A stretch of 64,000 nt of DNA from G963676655 sp963676655 (GTDB lineage: Bacteria > Verrucomicrobiota > Lentisphaeria > Victivallales > Victivallaceae): contig CAXXKX010000002.1 in NCBI GenBank assembly GCA_963676655.2, positions 1 to 64,000 of the forward strand, given 5' to 3'. The position numbers and the translations under genes were made by a program. Below, piece by piece: positions 24,841 to 34,004 of the stretch. The notes under the pieces are model-generated. The model saw only the letters and a program-made list of their open reading frames with translations, was not told where the DNA came from and did no database searches. Position 1 is the first letter of the stretch; each line of letters begins with the position of its first letter.

Positions 24841-26622
24841 TTAAGCACTTTCAATCGCAGCAATTTGCTGCTGAATACACTTCAATCTTTCATTGTCGAA
24901 CTTGGGTTTTCTATTAAAGGTGTAAATGCCGTTCTGTTCCTGGAAAACATCGGTTAACTGAGTGTAGCAGTAACCGAACATATCCGGGTTTTCAAGCAGA
25001 ACGTTACACAGACTTTCAAATCTGGCGTAAAACTCGTCCAGCGATTCAGGCGTATCGCCGTAGCCCCATGATTCTTTGCTGTCGGTAAGAGCCGGATTCC
25101 ATTTGATGCCGCCGAATTCACTTACGAAAAAAGGCTGGCCTTGATATGGAACATTCCATTTGGGAGCATTCTGATATGGTTGGCCTTCAGCTAAACCTGC
25201 CTGGTTTGATGCCAATTTTTGCGGTTCTTGTGCATAGTCGTGGCAGTCGTAAATATCTGCTTCAAGGACGCGATGAGAGTATCCAGACGCGTCAAGTACC
25301 GGGCGGGATGTATCCATAGCTTTTGCGGCCAGAAAAACTCCTCTGGTCATATCGTCCAAAGCCTGGATGTTGTCTGTGATGTCCTGTCTGGTTTCGTTTA
25401 ATCCGCACCAGCCGATGATACACGGATGAGAATAATCCCGCTCCAAAGCTTCAAGCCATTGAGTGATCATTGCCGCATATGGTTGATGACAGAAAGGATC
25501 ATAGTGTGAAATGTTTTGTTCCCGGACTCCCCAGTCGCCGAATTCGCCCCAAACCAGATAACCCAGTTTATCGGCATGGTACAAGAAGCGTTCCTCAAAG
25601 ACTTTTTGATGCAGTCTGGCGGAGTTGAATCCGGCTTGCATCGCCAGAAGGATATCCTCTTTTAATGCGTTATCGGTTGGGGCGGTCATTATTCCATCCG
25701 GATAATAGCCCTGGTCCAGTACCTGACGCTGAAACATGCTTTTACCATTGATTTTGACTTTCATGCCGTCAATCGCGACAGAGCGCAGGCCGCAGTAGCT
25801 GGTTGCGCAGTCGACTATCCGGCCGGCATGATCGAACAAATTTATTTTTAGGTCGTACAGTTCAGGTTTGCCGGGTTCCCACAGATGCATATCTTCTTCA
25901 TTCAGTTGCAGAATGGTCCTGGCGGATAAATCCACATCAGCCGGAACTGTTGAGCGGGATACTGTTTGTCCGTTGTAAAGCAACTCAAATTGTATTTTGC
26001 TGCCTGCACGGTTCATGTTGACCGGTTGTTCGATATGGAAGCATCCGGAGCCGACATCAGGGGTAATTCTTGGACGCTTCAGGTAAATCTGTGGCACCGG
26101 TTCCAGCCAGACGCTTTGCCAGATGCCGGTAGTTCTGGTGTAGAGGCATCCAGTGTTCGCGTATTGGATCGACTGTTTCCCCCCGGGTTTTGCCATATCT
26201 TTCAGATCACGGGCTCTGACAACAATGGTTATTTCTTTGCCTGGTTCAGCGATATTTTTCAAATCACAGGTAAATGGCGTAAAACCGCCGCGATGGCGTT
26301 TGACTTCGAGATTGTTTACCCAGACGGTCGTGTCGTAATCGCAGGCCTGGAAATGCAGCAGAACGTTCATGCACTGCCACTCCGTTGGGATTGCGACGGT
26401 CCGGCGATACCATACCGCATTCATAAAATCCGGATTGTCGATCCCGGAAAGTTTTGATTCAGGACAGAATGGAACGGTGATTTTTCCTTCCAGTTCACGT
26501 TCTTTGAGACCGCGTTCCAGGCCGCTGTCGCCATTATCGATCTCAAACTGCCATTCTCCATTCAGGCAGAGCCATTGATCTCGTTTAAATTGCGGACGAG
26601 GATATTCATTTCTTGGAATCAT
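24841..26622 (-). CDS. glycoside hydrolase family 2 enzyme (beta-galactosidase/glucuronidase type)
   Basis: A 593-residue retaining glycosidase without a signal peptide, so probably cytoplasmic. Domain order: GH2 sugar-binding jelly roll (1-180; WLCLNGEWQFE, WYRRTVAIP), immunoglobulin-like domain (about 185-290), TIM barrel (about 295-590). The acid/base Glu is in IIGWCGLNETRQD (about Glu409) and the nucleophile Glu in FFVSEFGGIKW (about Glu501). Substrate cannot be read from the sequence; the short form without C-terminal small-chain domains fits beta-glucuronidase-like or related enzymes. Divergent from an AraC-type regulator across 116 bases, a common local control arrangement. GGAG 8 bases before ATG. 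Confidence 0.92.
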   Translation of the reverse strand: MIPRNEYPRPQFKRDQWLCLNGEWQFEIDNGDSGLERGLKERELEGKITVPFCPESKLSGIDNPDFMNAVWYRRTVAIPTEWQCMNVLLHFQACDYDTTVWVNNLEVKRHRGGFTPFTCDLKNIAEPGKEITIVVRARDLKDMAKPGGKQSIQYANTGCLYTRTTGIWQSVWLEPVPQIYLKRPRITPDVGSGCFHIEQPVNMNRAGSKIQFELLYNGQTVSRSTVPADVDLSARTILQLNEEDMHLWEPGKPELYDLKINLFDHAGRIVDCATSYCGLRSVAIDGMKVKINGKSMFQRQVLDQGYYPDGIMTAPTDNALKEDILLAMQAGFNSARLHQKVFEERFLYHADKLGYLVWGEFGDWGVREQNISHYDPFCHQPYAAMITQWLEALERDYSHPCIIGWCGLNETRQDITDNIQALDDMTRGVFLAAKAMDTSRPVLDASGYSHRVLEADIYDCHDYAQEPQKLASNQAGLAEGQPYQNAPKWNVPYQGQPFFVSEFGGIKWNPALTDSKESWGYGDTPESLDEFYARFESLCNVLLENPDMFGYCYTQLTDVFQEQNGIYTFNRKPKFDNERLKCIQQQIAAIESA

Positions 26623-26738
26623 GTTTTTCTCCGTAAATTAGTTTTATTGCGGTTGATTTATGTTTATATGAATATATTATATACTTAATTTTTAATATTG
26701 CCATTTGTTATAAACGCAATAATTTTAGGAAAACAGGC

Positions 26739-27536
26739 ATGAGAGAGGATATTCTTAATTTTCCGCCACCAGCAGCCGGAGTTCCGCTCCACATTCAACT
26801 GGCCGGGATATCGTTTTGCGATGGTTCTTACTTAATAAGAAGAAACAAGAGCGATATTTTTGTTTTCGAATATGTGATCAAGGGACGTGGATTTCTGAAA
26901 ACTCCGCAGGGAGACTTTTTTCCGGCGGGAGGAGATGTCTATATTGTCCATGCCGATACCAGACATGAGTACGGTTCCAGCGCGGATGATCCCTGGGAAA
27001 AAATATGGTTCAATGTTTCCGGTCCATTGGTCAGGGAGATGATTAACTGCTATGGCTTGAATAATCTCTGGTATTTTCCCGCATGTGATCTTGAATCAGT
27101 TTTCCGGTACGGGCTACAGGAAATAAAAGACAATGCAAATCAGGCCCATGAACTTGGCGCGATTATAATATTGCGGATAATTCAAGCTCTGGCTGGACAA
27201 ATTGCGTTCAGACAGATGGTCAGTCTTGAAGGGGAAAGGTTGAAGAATCTGCTGGATCGAAATGTTCTGAGTAACCTGTCGATAGCGAAGATGGCGAAAC
27301 ATATCGGACGTTCAGAATCCCAGACAATCCGCATTTTTAAACGCGACTGGGGAACAACACCTTACCGTTATCTGCTGGATAAGCGGATTGAACTGGCAAA
27401 ATTGTATTTAAACGGTTCGGTCAGGTCGATTAAGCAAATTGCGGATGAATTGGGTTTTGTCGATGAATTTTATTTCTCAGATATTTTTAAAAAGAAAACC
27501 GGACTGGCACCTGGTCGTTACCGGAATAAAAAATAA
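26739..27536 (+). CDS. AraC-family transcriptional regulator
   Basis: A 265-residue regulator. The N-terminal cupin sensor (residues 1-150; VFEYVIKGRGFLKTP, PAGGDVYIVHADTRHEY) is of the AraC/RhaS sugar-sensing type. The C-terminal double helix-turn-helix (165-262) includes LSIAKMAKHIGRSESQTIRIFKR and IKQIADELGFVDEFYFSDIFKKKTGLAPGRYR. It most likely activates the divergent GH2 gene in response to a sugar. Starts at ATG 26739 after a purine-rich AGGAAAACAGG. Confidence 0.93.
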   Translation: MREDILNFPPPAAGVPLHIQLAGISFCDGSYLIRRNKSDIFVFEYVIKGRGFLKTPQGDFFPAGGDVYIVHADTRHEYGSSADDPWEKIWFNVSGPLVREMINCYGLNNLWYFPACDLESVFRYGLQEIKDNANQAHELGAIIILRIIQALAGQIAFRQMVSLEGERLKNLLDRNVLSNLSIAKMAKHIGRSESQTIRIFKRDWGTTPYRYLLDKRIELAKLYLNGSVRSIKQIADELGFVDEFYFSDIFKKKTGLAPGRYRNKK

Positions 27537-27607
27537 ACAGCTCTTTGCATAATCTTCAATAATGTGCTAAAATAAGTAAAGAAAAATATTGTTATGAAAG
27601 GTTGTCT

Positions 27608-28381
27608 ATGAGTAAAACGGTATTGATTACAGGGGCGTCCAGCGGCATTGGTAAAGAGTTGACATATTTATGTGCTGATGAAGGTTTTGATTTGATTCTG
27701 GTGGCGCGCCGTTATCAAAAGCTGGAAGTAATCAAACAGGAACTTGAAGCCAAATACGCGACAAAAATTTATGTTTTGCCAACCGACCTTACTCAGCCAG
27801 GCGCGGTAAAAACCCTGATGCGGGACATTGATGAACTCGGGTTACAGGTCGATATCCTGATCAATAATGCCGGATTTGGCGGTTATGGTTTGTTCCATGA
27901 ATGTGATTGGGACAAATACCGCGACATGATAAATTTGAATGTTTTGGCGTTGACTGAGTTAACCCGTTCAGTTCTGCCGGGAATGGTTGAACGTAAAGAC
28001 GGTCGAGTATTGAATATCGCTTCGATGGCGGGTTTTGTTCCCGGTCCGCTTCACGCGGTTTATTATGCAACCAAGGGTTATGTCCTGTCATTCAGCGAGG
28101 CAATCTACAATGAACTTGAAGGCAGCGGCGTAACCGTTACTGCGCTATGTCCCGGTCCGACCCGGACCGAATTTATTGAAAACGCCGGAGTGGAAGATGT
28201 CGCCGCTTTCAAGAACAGTGCTTCACCGGTCAAGGTGGCCAAAGCCGGTTATGACGGTATGATGAAAGGGCGGCGGCTGGTTATTCCGGGATTGGATAAT
28301 AAGCTTCTGGCCCAGGTGCCGCGCTTTATTCCGCGCTGGCTGGCATTGAAAATTTCCCGGGCCATGGAAGCTAAGAACTGA
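27608..28381 (+). CDS. short-chain dehydrogenase/reductase
   Basis: A 257-residue Rossmann oxidoreductase. NAD(P)-binding TGASSGIGKE (near 8), NNAGFGGYG (near 85), catalytic Ser in NIASMAGF and YxxxK in YYATKGYVLSF (near 150). The basic residues in ARRYQKLE after beta-2 suggest NADP(H) preference. ATG 27608 has GAAAGG 6 bases upstream. Classical SDR of the DltE/YqjQ-like kind; the substrate cannot be assigned. Confidence 0.9.
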   Translation: MSKTVLITGASSGIGKELTYLCADEGFDLILVARRYQKLEVIKQELEAKYATKIYVLPTDLTQPGAVKTLMRDIDELGLQVDILINNAGFGGYGLFHECDWDKYRDMINLNVLALTELTRSVLPGMVERKDGRVLNIASMAGFVPGPLHAVYYATKGYVLSFSEAIYNELEGSGVTVTALCPGPTRTEFIENAGVEDVAAFKNSASPVKVAKAGYDGMMKGRRLVIPGLDNKLLAQVPRFIPRWLALKISRAMEAKN

Positions 28382-28430
28382 TTTTTTTGTGTATAAGATT
28401 CTTGAGATTAACACTTAATGATTAATTTAT

Positions 28431-28447
28431 AATCAAGCGGTATGATT
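28431..28447 (+). repeat. dispersed hairpin copy 3 (AATCA-AGCGGTA-TGATT)
   Basis: A 5-bp perfect stem with the consensus AGCGGTA loop, preceded by TTAATTTAT like other copies. It lies between two converging genes (SDR and heparinase-like), where it overlaps a second palindrome TATGAT/ATCATA (28441-28456) that might act as a weak terminator. Confidence 0.65.
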
Positions 28448-28483
28448 TTAATCATATCGACAATGATAATTGTTTTTTCAGAT

Positions 28484-31400
28484 TTATTTCTTCGATTTGA
28501 TTAATTCGGCTGCGCCAACAACTTTAACTTTTGCATTCTTGAAATCTGGAAATACCGCGAATTTCATGCCGGGTTTGACTCCGGCTTTGATCAAGTCGAT
28601 GTCGTCAGCCAGGTCGTAACGATTTTTTGCGTCAACCTTGAATTCTCCGGTTTTAAGCGGAAATACCAGTCCAAGCTCAGGAAAAGCCACTTTTGAGCCG
28701 CAGAGATACGGAGTCATGAACATTCCGCCTTTCTGAATCATGGTGCCGATAAACTGGCTTGATCTGACCGGATGTCTTTCCGGATCCTTATTATCACGCA
28801 GTGAAGCTACTTCACCGAAAATATCTACGAAGAACGGCGAGTGCATCAGGTTTATCCGCAGATTGCCGTCGGTCAGTTTGGTTACTCCGGCGATCTGGTA
28901 ATTCTCGGTTTGCTTGCCGTGGTTGAAGCCGACTGTCAGATAACGTCCGGCCAGCTTGGCACCAAGCGGCCAGTCAGTGAACGGTTTGACGATAATAGCG
29001 CTTTCCGACCGGTCTCCGGAAATGTCTCCGATCAAGTCGATCACTTCGCCACGCATATCTGCAGCGGCCTGGCCGATAAATGTCCGGCTGCGGACCTGCA
29101 GGTGATTGCCGGAGATCAGGGCGAAATCAACCATTTTGCGTTTCGCGTTTGTCCTGATCAACGCCGCACGACCATTGATGACGATCATCGGGTCAGAGAA
29201 TTCAACTTTTCCCGCGTCTGGAGGCAGATAGAGAACGTAGTCTTTGGTTTTGTCGATAAAAGTGATTTCAAGGCCGACCGCTCCCGGCATCGGGGCGATA
29301 AGATCAAGTTTTTTAATATCGCTGATGCATGAAGCTGACAGTAAGCGAGGTTCCAGCACATGAACGAAAGTGCTGGCCATCCGTCGCGGATTGGTTCGCA
29401 GGGTTCCGACATAGTTTACGGCATCTTTGAATTCGACCATGCCGCGCTGTCTTTGTCCGTCAATATTTTCATCAATCATTGCCGGATAGTCGGTTACGGC
29501 TCTGACGCCGGTTTCAACCGCATTGCGCTGACCGGCAAGACCGTAAAGTGTCAGGTAGACCGGTTTGATTGTTTTTGCCGCTTGTGACGGCTTGTTTTTT
29601 GAATCCCAGGCGGCGTAATCCAACAGCCATGTATGGCTCCACATTGGCGGAACACGTTTTGTCAACTGGAAGTTTCTCAACAGTTTTTCATTCGCGACCG
29701 CATTGACTGATTCCGGCTGGAATACACGTTTTTGCTTTGCGGCCCAGGCGTTGATATCCGGATACTTTTCATTGACCGGCGGCAGGGATGACGTGACTTC
29801 TTTGCCGCGACTATGATACAGCAACATGTGCCGGGAACCTCCGTTGACCCGGAAAATGTCGACAGCATACGGAGTTCCATCCGGTCGGGTGACGCAGATC
29901 AGGGCGCGTCTGAATTCGCGCAGGCCCTGATAGCGCAATGCCAAATTATTTTCAGCTTGGGCCTCGGCAATTTGCAGATTGGGAACCGGTTTAGAGCCTT
30001 TGAACAGCGTTAAATTTCCGTAAGTGAATGAAGGTAATCCGAAGCCGCCAAGCCATGGTGCACGACCGCTCTTTTCACCATATTCGTCTACCATTACAGT
30101 ATTTTTGGACAACACTGAATTGGGCAGCGCCATACTGAAAGTTTTTCTGCTCATATCGGAGGGATGCATCGGTTGAGGATAGGGTAGTTTTTTGAGTTTC
30201 GCGGCCAGCGGATTGAATTTGTCGCGCAGGTCAATGAAGCGTCCGAGACGGCTGTCGCCGAAATGATCCATCAGTGGGATACCGTCGTAATAGAATTGAA
30301 TCCCCAGCATGTCGTCATGTGAATGCCCCCAGTAACGGTCGTGAGAGAAAATAATTTCCATTCTTTTACCTTGCCCTCCGGCACGCAGAATACTGAGGCC
30401 GGCACCTCCGAAAACGGCAGATGGCTGCTGGAGTTCTTTGCCGTCTTTACCGGTCTTCTTAAAACCGGCCAGAAATGCCTGATTGGGGCCGTCGCCGTGC
30501 TGTGACGGGGCGTTGCGGAGGGTTGAGAGGTTTGATCTTGTTTGGCCGGCGGTCAGCAGGAATGGATTTGATTTTAAATATCCGGCATTATCTCTAAGTC
30601 CGGCTGTTTTGAACAGATTGAACATACCACCGATCATTCCGGCGTAATTGACGGAACCTTCAGTTGAAAGTCCGTCATACCAGTTCTCATTGTAAAGGAA
30701 ATCCTCAAGGATCTTGAGAAATCCGCGTTTGAAATAATCGTCGTTAAGGACCATTGCCATGCCCAGCAAGCCGGGGGCGTACATGCCGATGCCGTTGCCG
30801 ACGCATTGTTTGGCTCCATAGGCCCGGAAAAGTAGACTGCCTTCCTGAATCAGGTTTTTCAGGACGAACTGCTGATTCTTCTTATCTCCCCAGGAAGGAG
30901 AATTTGCAACCGCCATATAAGCCTTGCAGATATTGAAAAAGTAATATCCCTCCATCGGCGGACGGAAATTGGCGGCGGCGGCATTGAGCCGGGCCGGCCC
31001 GAGCCAGCCGTGGGACCCGGGGGCGATATGGTTCTCCGCTAGCTTCAGGAATTCTTCACGGGAACGCGGGTCTATGCCGTTATGCCAAGCCAGTGGATAA
31101 TGAGGAAATACTTCCGCCAGCCGGGTCAGGATCATGATTATCGCTTTCGCGTATTTTTCATCTCCGGTTGACACATAAGCGTCCGTCAGGTTCGGCAGGA
31201 CGCCGCCGCCCCAGGTACCGATTATATAGCTGAGCCGGTACTTCAGGATCATATTAGCCGGGTAGTATTTAACCGGTTTGCCTTTTGGGGTTTTAAACTT
31301 CAAGCTGTAAGCGTATTTGACTGAACGGGTTTTTCCATCGAAATGTTTGAATTGATCTTCTCCCTTGAGTTCTTTTTTTTCCGCTTCGGTTTGCTGTTCC

Positions 31401-31852
31401 GGCAGTTCATGGAATACTTTACCGGAATAGCGGCATTTCATGCTGAAGGGATCACGCACGAAATTATAATCATATGGCATGCCGTTGTTGGCACCGCAGA
31501 CAATGCATTTTTTATCGCTGATATAGCCTGAGCTGCCGGGTTCAGTTTCTGTCGAAATCGGGGCTGGTGATCGGTCAGGTATCAATTTTTTCCAGTCATT
31601 GGAGGTATATTTAAGAAAACGGTCCGCGTTAGCTCTGATTTTTTTGAGTTTGGCGGGATCAGCTTTCATCTCTTTCCTGATCTCTGTAAGTTTTTCCGGA
31701 GAGAACAAGGTTTTAGGTAGTAGGGACGGATCGCCGCCCGGCCATGATTTACCGATTTTTCCGGCAACCGGTGATTTATAGCTGTCGAATTCACCGCATA
31801 TTGTTGTACAGCCACAGACTGTAATTAGTATTCCTGATATGAGTAATTTCAT
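28484..31852 (-). CDS. exported heparinase II/III-like polysaccharide lyase
   Basis: A 1122-residue protein with a signal peptide, possibly lipoprotein-like (MKLLISGILITVCGCTTICG). I start it at ATG 31852 because GGGAG lies about 5 bases upstream and the signal peptide begins there; a longer frame to 32047 would run into the upstream pseudopilin. The N-terminal two thirds form an alpha/alpha toroid (HNGIDPRSREEFL, LSTEGSVNYAGM). The heparinase II/III C-terminal domain starts near EIIFSHDRYWGHSHDDMLG, with the active-site His-rich strand followed by YDGIPLMDHFGDSR. Beta-sheet domains follow. Family members cleave uronate-containing glycans by beta-elimination; the exact substrate is unknown. 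Preceded on the same strand by a pseudopilin and a GntR-type regulator. Confidence 0.82.
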   Translation of the reverse strand: MKLLISGILITVCGCTTICGEFDSYKSPVAGKIGKSWPGGDPSLLPKTLFSPEKLTEIRKEMKADPAKLKKIRANADRFLKYTSNDWKKLIPDRSPAPISTETEPGSSGYISDKKCIVCGANNGMPYDYNFVRDPFSMKCRYSGKVFHELPEQQTEAEKKELKGEDQFKHFDGKTRSVKYAYSLKFKTPKGKPVKYYPANMILKYRLSYIIGTWGGGVLPNLTDAYVSTGDEKYAKAIIMILTRLAEVFPHYPLAWHNGIDPRSREEFLKLAENHIAPGSHGWLGPARLNAAAANFRPPMEGYYFFNICKAYMAVANSPSWGDKKNQQFVLKNLIQEGSLLFRAYGAKQCVGNGIGMYAPGLLGMAMVLNDDYFKRGFLKILEDFLYNENWYDGLSTEGSVNYAGMIGGMFNLFKTAGLRDNAGYLKSNPFLLTAGQTRSNLSTLRNAPSQHGDGPNQAFLAGFKKTGKDGKELQQPSAVFGGAGLSILRAGGQGKRMEIIFSHDRYWGHSHDDMLGIQFYYDGIPLMDHFGDSRLGRFIDLRDKFNPLAAKLKKLPYPQPMHPSDMSRKTFSMALPNSVLSKNTVMVDEYGEKSGRAPWLGGFGLPSFTYGNLTLFKGSKPVPNLQIAEAQAENNLALRYQGLREFRRALICVTRPDGTPYAVDIFRVNGGSRHMLLYHSRGKEVTSSLPPVNEKYPDINAWAAKQKRVFQPESVNAVANEKLLRNFQLTKRVPPMWSHTWLLDYAAWDSKNKPSQAAKTIKPVYLTLYGLAGQRNAVETGVRAVTDYPAMIDENIDGQRQRGMVEFKDAVNYVGTLRTNPRRMASTFVHVLEPRLLSASCISDIKKLDLIAPMPGAVGLEITFIDKTKDYVLYLPPDAGKVEFSDPMIVINGRAALIRTNAKRKMVDFALISGNHLQVRSRTFIGQAAADMRGEVIDLIGDISGDRSESAIIVKPFTDWPLGAKLAGRYLTVGFNHGKQTENYQIAGVTKLTDGNLRINLMHSPFFVDIFGEVASLRDNKDPERHPVRSSQFIGTMIQKGGMFMTPYLCGSKVAFPELGLVFPLKTGEFKVDAKNRYDLADDIDLIKAGVKPGMKFAVFPDFKNAKVKVVGAAELIKSKK

Positions 31853-31949
31853 GTTGCTCCCTTCATTAAAAAAGATTGAATCTTGTATGATATAATATGC
31901 CTGAATGATTAAAAATTCACGAAATGCCGGATAAAAATCAGAAAATTTA

Positions 31950-32642
31950 TTAAATTCCGGTTTTCCATGGTAAATCGTCTTTTGAGGCGTATATGTCCAT
32001 TTGAGCTCTTGATACTCCGGACACATGGAAATCCGCAAATCCAACACTCGCGCTGCCGCTCATAAACTGGTGATAAGGCATCCATCTCGTTGTATTGGTA
32101 CTTGTCGGGGTTTGAGTCCTTGAAATCATGAACATGCCCCAGTTAGCAGTTCCGGCCTCATACTCGCTCCATGCCAGGCTTTCGACGTAAACGAAAGTAT
32201 TTGCCGGTTTCTTCAGTCTTGACAACTTTATGGTTTCAAAGCTGATTCCGTTTCCGTTAGCGTAATCCCCCCATTCGGATATGGCGGTATTTAAACCCCA
32301 CGAAGGCCGGTCCCGGACCGGGGCGATGGTTCTTGACGGACAACTGAATACCGGCGGCAGATTGTTTCCCTTCAGAGGAGGATTGCCGACATAGGAATGA
32401 TAAACCAGTTTCTGGGTCCAGAAATAGCTGGGATTGCCACCGTTTTGCTGGGGGAAAAATTCTTCATTATCATCCAGATAAAGTGCGGTGCCGGTGGATA
32501 TTTGTTTTAGGTTGCTGATGCATTTTATTGCTTTGGCCTTTTCTCTTGCCTGATTCAGTGCCGGCAGCAGCATGCTCGCGAGGATAGCTATGATTGCTAT
32601 AACTACAAGCAATTCGATTAGTGTGAATCTTGAAGTTTTCAT
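31950..32642 (-). CDS. prepilin-type N-terminal domain protein (pseudopilin)
   Basis: A 230-residue protein with MKTSRFTLIELLVV leading the hydrophobic pilin helix, and Arg instead of Gly at the position before Phe+1. The C-terminal sorting-type segment is degenerate: YHQFMSGSASVGFADFHVSGV has D-F-H where the usual H-X9-DG pattern has D-G-H. It lies 98 bases upstream of a heparinase-like gene and 46 bases downstream of the GntR/SBP regulator, on the same strand, so it is probably co-transcribed. Function unknown; it may anchor, scaffold or help export the neighbouring enzyme. Confidence 0.88.
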   Translation of the reverse strand: MKTSRFTLIELLVVIAIIAILASMLLPALNQAREKAKAIKCISNLKQISTGTALYLDDNEEFFPQQNGGNPSYFWTQKLVYHSYVGNPPLKGNNLPPVFSCPSRTIAPVRDRPSWGLNTAISEWGDYANGNGISFETIKLSRLKKPANTFVYVESLAWSEYEAGTANWGMFMISRTQTPTSTNTTRWMPYHQFMSGSASVGFADFHVSGVSRAQMDIYASKDDLPWKTGI

Positions 32643-32687
32643 TTACTCCCTTTCTGTTTTATATTTTTTGTGGAATTTTATATTCCG

Positions 32688-34004
32688 TTAAAAACTATCA
32701 ATCCAACCAATTTTGTTATCATTATACAGTAGCGTTTTTTCTTTCAAATCCCGTATGGCTTCAGGTACGCTTATTGCATTATTAATTACTTTTTCGGAAA
32801 TCGGCATGAAAACTGTTTCCATATATTCGGGAACCTGGAATGATGAGGTGGAAAAAGGTTTCATTTGATCCAGTGAATCGTCTGGTGCATAGTCACGAAT
32901 TGCCGGGTATGAGAATTGACATTTAGTGATTAACTTCTGGATAACCGGGGACGCTAAAAATTCGGCGAATTCAATAACTTCCGGTTTATTTTCCGCTGTT
33001 GCTGATAAGCATATGCAAGCCGGGATATATCTGGTAATTGATGCCGGAGTTAAGATATTTGGAATATTTCTGGTTTTAAACGGCGCAGATTCCTTAAGAA
33101 AATTAAGTGCATAACCGGAAGGGGAACCAATCAATGCTTCACCGCGGTAGAGTGATCCTTCCTCAAAAGTTATTCCTGCTTTATTCAATATCGCGAAAAA
33201 TTCAAATGCTTCAGTGACTTTCTCTGGAACTTGCATTCGGCCTTTCGGTGTGTCGAAGTCACCTCCAGCTGTAATGTATCCGGGAAATGAAGATGAAACG
33301 TCAAAATTGAAAAATTCTTTTCCCGCGATGTTCATAATGTATTTTTTGAATGAACTGAAAGTACCGTTAAAACATTCTGTGTTAAGGTGTAATTTTTCCG
33401 CGATATCACAATTCAAATATAGCATTTTGGGAGAGTTGCTGAAAGGCAGTCCATATTCGAATGATTCGTCAAAGCCGTTAAACAGGTTGAAATCAGGTTT
33501 TCTGTCCAGTTTTGCAAGCATCCCCCGCTTTGTATAATGAGGAATGCTCCATGCCGGAAGAATCATGACATCAGGATTAGCCTGATCTTTGTCGATATCT
33601 TTCAAGCGCAGTATGCTTAAAAGGTTGATTTTGGCTCCTTTGCGGGATTTCTCATACAATTGAATGGCCTTCTCCCAGAAAATCATTTTACTCTTATGAG
33701 TATCGGAAATTTCCAGGTTGATTGTGACGTTACGACGCTTTAAAAAATGCGGAACATGGAATTCCCGGTCAAAAGATGACACGCTGGGCAGGGTGTCGAC
33801 GAATGTTCCTTTAGGTCGCTGTCTCCGGATAAGTTTCTGTTTTTCGAGCAGGTCCAGACTGCGGCGAAGCGTCATTCGGGAAACATTGTAGCGTTTGAGT
33901 AAAACATATTCCGGATCCAGCCTGTCACCACTTCTCATTCCCTGAGATACTATTTCTCTGGTGATTTTCTTGGCTGTTTCAATATATTTTGTTTCGGCCA
34001 GCAT
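32688..34004 (-). CDS. GntR-type regulator fused to an extracellular-solute-binding-protein-like domain
   Basis: A 438-residue protein without a signal peptide. Residues 5-72 are a GntR winged helix-turn-helix (AKKITREIVSQGMRSGDRL, YNVSRMTLRRSLDLLEKQKLIRRQRPKGTF). The remaining 340 residues look like a bacterial family-1 ABC solute-binding protein (maltose-binding-protein kind): PDVMILPAWSIPHYTKRGMLAKLD, LPFSNSPKMLYLNCDIAEKLHL, EAFEFFAILNKAGI, ENKPEVIEFAEFLASPVIQKLI. Usual GntR effector domains are FadR, HutC/UTRA or LacI-like, so a cytoplasmic SBP sensor is unusual. It probably senses an oligosaccharide and controls the pseudopilin/heparinase module downstream. Confidence 0.8.
   Translation of the reverse strand: MLAETKYIETAKKITREIVSQGMRSGDRLDPEYVLLKRYNVSRMTLRRSLDLLEKQKLIRRQRPKGTFVDTLPSVSSFDREFHVPHFLKRRNVTINLEISDTHKSKMIFWEKAIQLYEKSRKGAKINLLSILRLKDIDKDQANPDVMILPAWSIPHYTKRGMLAKLDRKPDFNLFNGFDESFEYGLPFSNSPKMLYLNCDIAEKLHLNTECFNGTFSSFKKYIMNIAGKEFFNFDVSSSFPGYITAGGDFDTPKGRMQVPEKVTEAFEFFAILNKAGITFEEGSLYRGEALIGSPSGYALNFLKESAPFKTRNIPNILTPASITRYIPACICLSATAENKPEVIEFAEFLASPVIQKLITKCQFSYPAIRDYAPDDSLDQMKPFSTSSFQVPEYMETVFMPISEKVINNAISVPEAIRDLKEKTLLYNDNKIGWIDSF

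Noticed and set aside
31853..32047. N-terminal extension of the heparinase-like protein
   Set aside because: It would overlap the pseudopilin gene and hide the signal peptide; the ATG at 31852 has a GGGAG ribosome binding site.
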